From assembly GCA_900317065.1 (NCBI GenBank), contig ONFK01000128.1, positions 1-9,131 of the forward strand: DNA of 9,131 bases. Reading direction: 5' to 3'. A model generated the notes under the pieces. It worked only from the letters and a program-made list of their open reading frames with translations, ran no database searches and was not told the DNA's origin. The position numbers and the translations under genes are program-made. Shown in pieces: positions 1 to 5,652 of this stretch; within the stretch, counting starts at the first letter, position 1, and every line of letters starts with the position of its first letter. Source of the stretch: an uncultured Bacteroidales bacterium. GTDB taxonomy: Bacteria; Bacteroidota; Bacteroidia; Bacteroidales; UBA932.

Positions 1-189
1 TGCATAATTGTAGACCTTTGCGCTGTAGAGCAGGGTCTTGGTGGGGATGCAGCCTTCGTTGAGGCAGACGCCGCCCAGGCTCTTGCGTTCGAACAGCACT
101 GTGCTGAGACCTTCGGCTCCGGCCCTCTCGGCAGCCACATAGCCGCCCGGACCTCCGCCGATGATCGCTAAATCAAAAATCTGTTCCAT
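1..189 (-). CDS. lpdA: Dihydrolipoyl dehydrogenase (E3), N-terminal part, cut by window edge
   Basis: This is the first 63 codons of a flavoprotein disulfide reductase, read on the minus strand from the ATG at 189; the gene continues beyond position 1. The translation shows the FAD-binding Rossmann motif IIGGGPGGYVAA (GGGPGG at residues 11-16) and the redox-active disulfide motif CLNEGCIPTK (Cys42 and Cys47), the signature of dihydrolipoyl dehydrogenase. In the family, E3 reoxidises dihydrolipoamide on the E2 subunit and passes electrons to NAD+. It lies 11 bp downstream of the E2 gene in the same direction, so the two are almost certainly co-transcribed and work in the same cytoplasmic 2-oxoacid dehydrogenase complex. 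The closely related mercuric and glutathione reductases are less likely given the E2 neighbour. The C-terminal NAD and dimerisation domains are not in the window. Confidence 0.93.
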   Translation of the reverse strand, partial: MEQIFDLAIIGGGPGGYVAAERAGAEGLSTVLFERKSLGGVCLNEGCIPTKTLLYSAKVYNYA

Positions 190-200
190 ATGATTGGTTA

Positions 201-1589
201 TTAAAATTCAACTTCCAGTGTTTCAATTTCAGTTGCAACCTGCTTCAGGAAACGGGTCGCCTCGCCGCCGTCGATGGCACGGTGGTCGTAGGTGAGGCTG
301 AGGCCGAGATAAGGCACGAATGCATACACTCCTGCTCCGAGGTCCTTCGGCCTTGCCACGATGGTGCCGACTCCGAGGATTGCGCTTTGGGGAACGTTGA
401 TGATGGGGGTGAACCATTCGACTCCGTATCCGCCGAGGTTGGAAACGGTGAAGCTGCCGGCTTCCGCTGAGAGCAGGTCGGGATTGAACGATCCCTTCTT
501 GCAGGCGTCGGCCGCTTTCTTGAGTTCCTTGCTGAGGCCGATGATGTTGAGTTCGTCGGCGTTCTTGATGACGGGAACCATCAGGCCGCGCTCAGTGTCG
601 ACTGCGCAGCCGAGGTTGACGGTCTTGAAGATGCGCATCGCGTCGCCGAGGCAGTGGGAATTGACGTTCGGGAATTTCTGCAGGGCCTTGATGACGGCGA
701 AGCAGACGAAGTCGTTGATGGTGATGTTCGCGTCGATCCTGCCTTCTTCGAGGGCCTTCTTCGCCTTTTTGCGGAGTGCCTGAATCTTGCGTGCGTCCGC
801 GCCGAGCATGTGGGTGAGCTGTGCGGAGTTCTGCAGGGAGTTGTACATGCTCTTTGCGATGAGCTTGCGCATGTTGCTCATCTTGACCACCTCGAATTCC
901 TCGCCTTCGCCGGCAATGTCGGTGTGGTTTGCCTTCCAGGTCTTGAGGTCGCCGCCCTTGACGGTGCCTGCAAGTCCGCTGCCTTCGCCTGCGACGAGTC
1001 CGCCTTCGGCCATCTTGGCCTTCGCCAGGCCGCTGAGTTTGCCCTGTGCGGCTGCTGCGGCTTCGACGTCGCGTGCGATGATGCGTCCGTGAGGACCGCT
1101 GCCTGCGACTGCATTGAGGTTGACGCCTTTTTCGGCGGCTTCCCTGCGGGCGCGGGGAGATGCAGGCGCGCCGGGTGTGGCCGCGGAGGTGCCTAAACCC
1201 TCTTCAGCCGTCTCGCTTCGCTCGACCCCACCGTTCGCATCGCTCACGGTCCCCCCTCTTAGCGTGCCGAGGGTGGCAGCGGCTTCAGAGGGTTTGGTAC
1301 CATCCTCGGCCGGAGCGTTCGTGCCCGGCGCAAACTCGGCGAAAGACTCGCCGGGCTGGCCGATTACCATCACGTTCTGCAGAACTGGAATCTCGTCGCC
1401 GTCTTTATAGAAAATGGCGAGGACGGTACCCTCTACCTGGGATTCTTCTTCAAAGGTGGCCTTGTCGGTCTCGTATCCGAAAAGGACATCGCCGACTTTG
1501 ACGGTATCACCAACTTTCTTCTTGAATTCGGAGACTATGCAGCTCTCCACGGACTGGCCCTGTTTGGGCATGATTACGACTTGTGCCAT
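201..1589 (-). CDS. 2-oxoacid (probably pyruvate) dehydrogenase E2, dihydrolipoamide acyltransferase
   Basis: This is a complete 462-residue E2 core subunit, which moves the acyl group from lipoamide to CoA. Residues 1-80 form one lipoyl domain, with the lipoyl-lysine motif ETDKA (Lys43). An Ala/Gly/Pro-rich linker follows, then a peripheral-subunit (E1/E3) binding domain at about 143-177 (ASPRARREAAEKGV ... GRIIARDV), a second flexible linker, and the catalytic domain at about 232-462. The catalytic domain ends with the active-site signature DHRAIDGG (His436, Asp440). All domains expected of a single-lipoyl E2 are present. The start at 1589 places the lipoyl domain directly at the N terminus, as usual. 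The E3 gene follows 11 bp downstream; E1 genes are not in view, so the substrate (pyruvate or branched-chain 2-oxoacid) is inferred. The first linker contains an in-frame repeat-like insert (residues about 99-132), described separately. Confidence 0.95.
   Translation of the reverse strand: MAQVVIMPKQGQSVESCIVSEFKKKVGDTVKVGDVLFGYETDKATFEEESQVEGTVLAIFYKDGDEIPVLQNVMVIGQPGESFAEFAPGTNAPAEDGTKPSEAAATLGTLRGGTVSDANGGVERSETAEEGLGTSAATPGAPASPRARREAAEKGVNLNAVAGSGPHGRIIARDVEAAAAAQGKLSGLAKAKMAEGGLVAGEGSGLAGTVKGGDLKTWKANHTDIAGEGEEFEVVKMSNMRKLIAKSMYNSLQNSAQLTHMLGADARKIQALRKKAKKALEEGRIDANITINDFVCFAVIKALQKFPNVNSHCLGDAMRIFKTVNLGCAVDTERGLMVPVIKNADELNIIGLSKELKKAADACKKGSFNPDLLSAEAGSFTVSNLGGYGVEWFTPIINVPQSAILGVGTIVARPKDLGAGVYAFVPYLGLSLTYDHRAIDGGEATRFLKQVATEIETLEVEF
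1195..1295. repeat. About 101-bp inverted-repeat element embedded in frame in the E2 linker
   Basis: The outer arms at 1195-1210 (AAACCCTCTTCAGCCG) and 1280-1295 (CGGCTTCAGAGGGTTT) are inverted repeats matching at 14 of 16 positions. Between them lie a smaller inverted repeat, ACCGT (1230-1234) with ACGGT (1246-1250), and two imperfect direct copies of a GAGCGAnGCGA-type unit, read on the minus strand at 1231-1245 and 1208-1223. The segment encodes E2 residues about 99-132 (containing GGTVSDANGGVERSETAEEG), which look unlike the Ala/Pro/Gly linker around them. The structure resembles a miniature palindromic element that keeps an open frame. Only one copy is present in this window, so its repeated nature elsewhere is inferred. 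Confidence 0.6.
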
Positions 1590-1625
1590 TATTGTATTGA
1601 AAATTACACTTCTATTTCAAGACAA

Positions 1626-1657
1626 CAAATTTACTGAGAATCCTGCTGAACTGCAAA
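1626..1657 (-). promoter_or_regulatory. Putative Bacteroidota promoter for the E2-E3 operon
   Basis: On the minus strand, a -33-like TTTG (1654-1657) and a -7 element TAAATTTG (1626-1633, matching TAnnTTTG) are separated by 20 bp. This is close to the arrangement known for the Bacteroides primary sigma factor. It would place transcription start near 1620, about 30 nt before the E2 ATG at 1589. Confidence 0.6.
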
Positions 1658-1695
1658 TTATGACCGAAGTCTGATATTTGATTTTTGGCAATTGA

Positions 1696-1725
1696 ATTGT
1701 GATTTTTGAGAATTTGCTAACTTTG
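1696..1725 (+). promoter_or_regulatory. Putative Bacteroidota promoter for gmk-nadD
   Basis: The -7 element TAACTTTG (1718-1725) matches TAnnTTTG, and ATTG (1696-1699) lies 18 bp upstream as a plausible -33 element. Transcription would start near 1729-1732, leaving a leader of about 12 nt before the gmk ATG at 1743. It is back to back with the E2 promoter, so one 153-bp gap serves both operons. Confidence 0.6.
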
Positions 1726-1742
1726 CGGAAACATTTCTTGAG

Positions 1743-2309
1743 ATGAGCAACAAAGTAGTCATTTTTTCGGCGCCCTCAGGGTCGGGTAAAAGTACTGTCG
1801 TGAATCATATTCTGGGACTCCATCCGGAGATGGAATTCTCTGTTTCCGCCACGTCCAGGCCCCCTCGGGGAACGGAGCGGGACGGGGTAGAGTATTACTT
1901 CCTCACGGCCGAAGAGTTCCGCCGCCGCATAGAAGAAGATGCCTTTGTGGAATATGAGCAGGTTTATGCCGACCGCTACTACGGGACTTTGAAAAGTGAG
2001 GTGGAACGCATCTGGGCGGGAGGCCATGTAATCATATTTGACGTGGATGTCAAGGGAGGGGTGAATCTCAAGAAATATTTCGGCGACGCCGCTCTCTCCG
2101 TCTTCATCAAGGCTCCGTCCGTCGAGGTCCTGCGCCAGCGCCTGATCGGCCGCGGCACCGATACTCCGGAGGCCATCGAAGAGCGTGTGGCCAAGGCCGC
2201 AGAAGAACTCACCTACGAGGACAAGTTCGACTATGTGCTTGTGAATGACGATCTTGCAGCTGCTTTTGCGGATGCGGAGAAGGTGGTCGACGATTTCCTT
2301 TCGAAATGA
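1743..2309 (+). CDS. gmk: Guanylate kinase
   Basis: This 188-residue cytoplasmic enzyme phosphorylates GMP (and dGMP) to GDP with ATP, an essential purine nucleotide step. The P-loop SAPSGSGKST lies at residues 9-18 (Lys16). The GMP-binding segment SATSRPPRGTERDGVEYYF (about 35-53) carries the conserved Ser35, Arg39, Arg42 and Tyr51. Glu70, the YYGT motif (79-82) and FDVDVKGG (99-106) also match the guanylate kinase family. The length is normal. The ATG at 1743 sits just before the P-loop strand, as expected, about 17 bp after a TAnnTTTG promoter. Its stop codon overlaps the nadD start as ATGA, which implies translational coupling. Confidence 0.97.
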   Translation: MSNKVVIFSAPSGSGKSTVVNHILGLHPEMEFSVSATSRPPRGTERDGVEYYFLTAEEFRRRIEEDAFVEYEQVYADRYYGTLKSEVERIWAGGHVIIFDVDVKGGVNLKKYFGDAALSVFIKAPSVEVLRQRLIGRGTDTPEAIEERVAKAAEELTYEDKFDYVLVNDDLAAAFADAEKVVDDFLSK

Positions 2310-2875
2310 GAATCGCGGTATATCCCGGATCTTTCGATCCCCTGCATATAGGACATCGGGCCATACTCGAATATTTGACCGGGCCCGGAGGTTTTGATTG
2401 CACATACCTGATCGTCTCCCCGCAGAATCCTTTCAAGGACCCTTCCAAGGCGCTGAATGCACGCAGGCGTTTCGAGGCTGCATGCGAAGCGGCCGCAAGG
2501 CATCCGGAACTGCGTGTCAGGGTGGACGACATAGAACTTGGGATGGATCCTCCTAACTATACTATACGCACGCTGGATGCGCTAAAGTCGCGGGAGCCGG
2601 AGAATTCTTTCACTCTTGTCATGGGGGCCGACAATCTAGAGGGTTTGCCGCGCTGGAGGTGTTCCAGGCGTATCCTTTCCGAATATGAGATTGCTGTCTA
2701 TCCCCGACCCGGGTACGACTCCGCGGCTCTGCTGGAAGTGCTCCGGGAGCATTGCCGCAAGCGCCACATCGGATGCCACGTCACTTTGATAAATGCTCCA
2801 ATGGTGGATCTTTCTTCCACCCGGATCCGCAAAGACCTCGCCCGCGGCCGTGACGTGTCCGCCCTGCTGATGTAG
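2306..2875 (+). CDS. nadD: Nicotinate-nucleotide adenylyltransferase
   Basis: This 189-residue nucleotidyltransferase makes deamido-NAD from nicotinate mononucleotide and ATP in NAD synthesis. The N-terminal motif YPGSFDPLHIGH (residues 6-17, His14 and His17) is the GxFDPxHxGH signature of the superfamily. The C-terminal SSTRIR (170-175) is the second signature (SSTxIR). The internal MGADNLEGLPRW segment matches the GxDxLxxLxxW region typical of NadD rather than of phosphopantetheine adenylyltransferase. It overlaps gmk by 4 bp and is probably expressed only as part of that transcript. It ends 19 bp before the end of the convergent hydrolase gene; I see no clear hairpin terminator in that short gap. 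Confidence 0.95.
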   Translation: MRIAVYPGSFDPLHIGHRAILEYLTGPGGFDCTYLIVSPQNPFKDPSKALNARRRFEAACEAAARHPELRVRVDDIELGMDPPNYTIRTLDALKSREPENSFTLVMGADNLEGLPRWRCSRRILSEYEIAVYPRPGYDSAALLEVLREHCRKRHIGCHVTLINAPMVDLSSTRIRKDLARGRDVSALLM

Positions 2876-2894
2876 ATCCGTCTTTTCCCGGGCT

Positions 2895-3925
2895 TTACAG
2901 ACTGAACCGGACGGTGGTGCCGTAGTCGTTCCAGTTGCGGAGAGCCAGGGTGATGTTCTGCTGGTCGTAGACGTTGCTGTACTGGGTGTCTTCGACCGTC
3001 CCGTTCTCCCAGACGAGGTCTTTCCAGTGCACCTGGGCAAGGCATTCCTGCGCCTCCTCGAAACTCAGGACTCCCTGATGCTCAGCAAGATATTTGCCCG
3101 CAGTCTCGTACCTCCACCAACTCTTGCTATGCGGATTGCCGACCGCTTCGTCCGGGGTTGCGGAATAGTATTTTTCAGAAAGGAGATGGTTCGTTACCAG
3201 CATGGATTTCTCGCCTTCGGATTTGCGTACAACCATGCTTTTCCATCCGTCTTCTTTGTCAAATTCCAGGACCGCGCAGTCTCCGGCGGCATCTGCGATC
3301 ATATAGTGATAACCGGATCCGACGGCGGCGTCATGGCATATGTCCAGGGAGGAGGCAAGGTCAAGGGCTTCCTGTACGGTGGCGCATTTATCCAGCCATA
3401 GACGCATGATGACAGTCGTGCCCACCTTGTGTTTCCCGCTTTCCTGCTGCGCCGCCTGCTTCGGAAGAGCCATGATCGAGGTGCATAGACCTTTCTCGTT
3501 GATGCCGTCCACGGGGGCATAGATGGAAGCCAGGCAGTTCACCCGTGCGAGGAACTTTTCCGGAAGTTTCTCCAACCCGTAACCGAAGTGGGACATGTCG
3601 CTGACTGCTATGGATGCATATCCCTTTTTGGGGCGGGAGACGGTCACCATGGTGGGGTTCTTGAAATAGTCGTAGTTGCGGCCATACCAGAAACCGTCAC
3701 TATCCGCCTGGGCAGCCTGGAAACTTGTGCAGTTCATTGTCCGGGTCTCTCCGTTCTCGTCGGCGACCTGAGAGCTCTTGATATTGATGGGAAGGCCCTT
3801 CCCGACCCTGCCTCGCCGACATTCGCAATCGTGGCGAGTGTCCGTATTTCGCGGCTCCAGATGCAGCCGGCAACGATGCAGATTGCGGCAAGGACGCCGA
3901 CAGTCCAACATAAAAACTTTTTCAT
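2895..3925 (-). pseudogene. Choloylglycine hydrolase-like (linear amide C-N hydrolase) lipoprotein, frameshifted near its N terminus
   Basis: The gene starts at the ATG at 3925 with a lipoprotein signal peptide, MKKFLCWTVGVLAAICIVAGC (lipobox VAGC, Cys21), followed by IWSREIRTLATIANVGE. That frame ends at 3734. The rest of the protein is in another frame (open from 3911 to 2895): NCTSF with the presumed Ntn nucleophile Cys at 3729-3731, then GRNYDYF, a GINEKGL segment, VTNHLL and SKSWWRYE. These fit the Cys/Arg/Asp/Asn/Asn/Arg pattern of the choloylglycine hydrolase family. Restoring one base, for example in the G-rich stretch near 3806-3818, would give a 343-residue secreted enzyme. Family members hydrolyse amide bonds such as conjugated bile salts, penicillin V or N-acyl amides; the substrate here is unknown. 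It lies 27 bp downstream of corA. Whether the frameshift is a real mutation or a sequence error cannot be decided here, so 'pseudogene' is provisional. Confidence 0.75.
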
Positions 3926-3952
3926 TGTCAAGAGAATTGATCCTATACTAAA

Positions 3953-4900
3953 CTACAGCATCTTCTTCCGGTGGAAAATCCACCAGGCGGTGAAGACGAT
4001 GACAGCCATGGCCGCGAGCAGGATGACCCATGCCCAGCGAAGGCCGTCGAGGGGGAGTTTCACGTTCATCCCGTAGAAGCTGGCAACCAGGGTCGCAGGC
4101 ATCAGCAGCAACGAAATGAAGGTGAAAATCTTCATTATGTTGTTCTGGTCGAGGTTGATGATACCGACAACCGTATCCTGCAGATACTCGAGACGTTCGA
4201 AGGTGAAATTGGTATGGTTGATAAGAGACCCGATATCTTGCAGCAACACATTCAGTTTGGCATCGTAGATATCCGGGGTGCGGCCGCTTTTCAGCAGGTT
4301 CGTGACAAGCCTCTGCTTATCCACGATGTTCTCGCGGACAAACATTGCATTCTCCTGCAACTGATTGATATCCAGAAGAAAATCCTCGTTGATATCCTCT
4401 TTCTGGTTGATTCGCTTGCTGAACTGCGATGTTTCCTTGGACATCAGCTCGATGATATCTGCGTCGAGGTCGACGCGCTGGTCCATGATGAAAAGGAAAA
4501 TCGTCCATCCGCTCTTGAACTGCGCCGGTCGTGCCTGGATGCGGCGCTGCAGCGAAGTGAAGGACCGGAGAGGTATCTCGCGCAAGGTCGTCAGCACATC
4601 GCCGACCAAAGTGAATGACACCGGATCGATCGCCATCTCGTCGTCTGCCGGAGACAGGAAGTTTGTGTTGGCGAAGATGGCAATGTCGTTTTCGGAAAAA
4701 CGGGATGAACTTTCGATTTCCTCGGCCGTGGCGCGGCTCTGGATTTCGGTTCCGAGAAAGGCTTCAGTTGCACGCTTTTCATCTCCTGTTGGCGACAGGA
4801 GATCGATCCAAAGCACGTTCTCTTTGCCCAGCCTGGCAAAATCCGTTTCGTGCTGGCTTACGTCAATGTCAGCTCCTTGCCTGTAGAAAATGCTGATCAT
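3953..4900 (-). CDS. corA: CorA-family divalent metal ion (Mg2+/Co2+) transporter
   Basis: This 315-residue inner-membrane channel or transporter has a long cytoplasmic N-terminal domain (about 1-255, with helical stretches rich in charged residues). Two C-terminal membrane helices follow, about 258-276 (ISLLLMPATLVASF) and 289-309 (WAWVILLAAMAVIVFTAWW). Between them is the family signature YGMN (GMN at 277-279), followed by VKLP; the protein ends in a short basic tail, HRKKML. Length and topology are typical of CorA, which forms pentamers for Mg2+ uptake; Co2+, Ni2+ or Zn2+ transport is also known in the family. The ATG at 4900 has an upstream leader with possible hairpins. It is divergent from recR and runs in the same direction as the downstream hydrolase. 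Confidence 0.9.
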   Translation of the reverse strand: MISIFYRQGADIDVSQHETDFARLGKENVLWIDLLSPTGDEKRATEAFLGTEIQSRATAEEIESSSRFSENDIAIFANTNFLSPADDEMAIDPVSFTLVGDVLTTLREIPLRSFTSLQRRIQARPAQFKSGWTIFLFIMDQRVDLDADIIELMSKETSQFSKRINQKEDINEDFLLDINQLQENAMFVRENIVDKQRLVTNLLKSGRTPDIYDAKLNVLLQDIGSLINHTNFTFERLEYLQDTVVGIINLDQNNIMKIFTFISLLLMPATLVASFYGMNVKLPLDGLRWAWVILLAAMAVIVFTAWWIFHRKKML

Positions 4901-4919
4901 TCCACTTCCAATTTAGTTC

Positions 4920-4940
4920 CCGGCGCCCCAAAGGCGCTGG
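4920..4940 (-). promoter_or_regulatory. GC-rich hairpin in the corA leader
   Basis: CCGGCGCC (4920-4927) and GGCGCTGG (4933-4940) pair at 7 of 8 positions around a 5-nt loop. The stem lies 19 nt upstream of the corA start, and a second short inverted repeat, GCTGAC/GTCAGC (4963-4968 and 4980-4985), is further upstream. If transcription starts near the palindrome, both would be in the corA 5' leader. No U-run follows, so this is not a standard terminator. A regulatory role is a guess. Confidence 0.3.
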
Positions 4941-4987
4941 AAGGGTTAATATTTACGGGTTAGCTGACGTCACGGACAAGTCAGCCC

Positions 4988-5028
4988 GCAAAAATAAGCA
5001 AAAAATTTTTTTTTTTGCTTATTTTTGC
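4988..5028. repeat. Perfect 18-bp-arm AT-rich palindrome between divergent corA and recR
   Basis: The arms at 4988-5005 and 5011-5028 are exact inverted repeats around a TTTTT loop (5006-5010). The outer 12 bp are GCAAAAATAAGC and GCTTATTTTTGC, and the inner 6 bp are A6/T6. Each arm contains TATTTTTG in its outward direction (5020-5027 on plus, 4989-4996 on minus), matching the TAnnTTTG -7 consensus. It could therefore be a symmetric promoter/operator region or a cruciform-forming site. No convincing -33 element accompanies either motif. The plus-strand motif would leave a recR leader of only a few nucleotides. Confidence 0.7.
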
Positions 5029-5036
5029 ATATAAAT

Positions 5037-5651
5037 ATGAATGAATATCCTTCCAAAGTACTTCAGGAAGCCGTAGAGGCCATAAGCTCGCTGCCCGGCG
5101 TGGGCTCGAGAAGCGCCCTCCGGCTCGCCCTCCACCTGCTGCGTCAGCCTGCCGGGAACGTGCACCATTTCGCCACGGCTATAGACGATCTTGCCACCAA
5201 GGTCCATTATTGCAAGGAATGCAACATGATTGCGGACGATGACATCTGCGGCATCTGCTCGGACAACAGGCGGGACCACGGCATCATCTGCGTGGTGGAG
5301 AGCGTGCGCGACGTGATGAGCATAGAGGCGACCGGCCAGTATCACGGCGTATACCACGTGCTTGGGGGAATCATTTCGCCGATAAACGGGATAGGCCCCG
5401 GCGACCTCAGCATAGACCGCCTCGTGGAGCGACTGCAGAAAGCTGAAGTTCCGACTGAAGTCATCCTCGCCCTCAGCGGAGACGTGGAAGGGGAGACGAC
5501 ATCTTTCTATCTTTACAGGAAGATCTCCGGCCTTGCAGCACGCATTTCCACCCTCGCCCGGGGCCTTGGCTTCGGCGACGACCTTGAATATGCTGACGCA
5601 CTGACGCTGGGCCGTTCGATAGTCAACCGCCAGATTTTCAAACCACAGTAA
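5037..5651 (+). CDS. recR: Recombination mediator protein RecR
   Basis: This 204-residue cytoplasmic DNA-repair protein acts with RecF/RecO to load RecA at gaps. The N terminus MNEYPSKVLQEAVEAISSLP and the helix-hairpin-helix segment LPGVGSRSALRLALHLL (about 19-35) are typical of RecR. A zinc finger follows with Cys59, Cys62, Cys71 and Cys74 (CKEC ... CGIC), then a Toprim domain from about residue 83 (ICVVESVRDVMSIE ... VLGGIISPINGIGP). The ATG at 5037 is chosen over a possible TTG at 5025, because MNEYPS is the usual family start and the TTG lies inside the palindrome. The stop is 1 bp before the GH27 gene start. Confidence 0.95.
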   Translation: MNEYPSKVLQEAVEAISSLPGVGSRSALRLALHLLRQPAGNVHHFATAIDDLATKVHYCKECNMIADDDICGICSDNRRDHGIICVVESVRDVMSIEATGQYHGVYHVLGGIISPINGIGPGDLSIDRLVERLQKAEVPTEVILALSGDVEGETTSFYLYRKISGLAARISTLARGLGFGDDLEYADALTLGRSIVNRQIFKPQ

Positions 5652-5652
5652 T

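Noticed and set aside
654..1196. A 180-residue plus-strand frame antisense to E2
   Set aside because: It is complementary to the well-supported E2 catalytic region and linker; long antisense frames are expected in GC-rich coding DNA.
2895..3911. A 338-residue open frame starting MLDCRRPCRN taken as the intact hydrolase
   Set aside because: Its first ~35 residues are Cys/Arg-rich shadow sequence of the signal-peptide frame; the real N terminus is in the other frame from 3925.
4988..5028. Rho-independent terminator at the A/T palindrome
   Set aside because: Both flanking genes diverge from it, the stem is AT-rich rather than GC-rich, and there is no upstream gene to terminate on either strand.
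5025..5651. A longer recR form starting at TTG 5025
   Set aside because: The TTG lies in the right arm of the palindrome and adds only MHIN before MNEYPS, which is the usual RecR N terminus.
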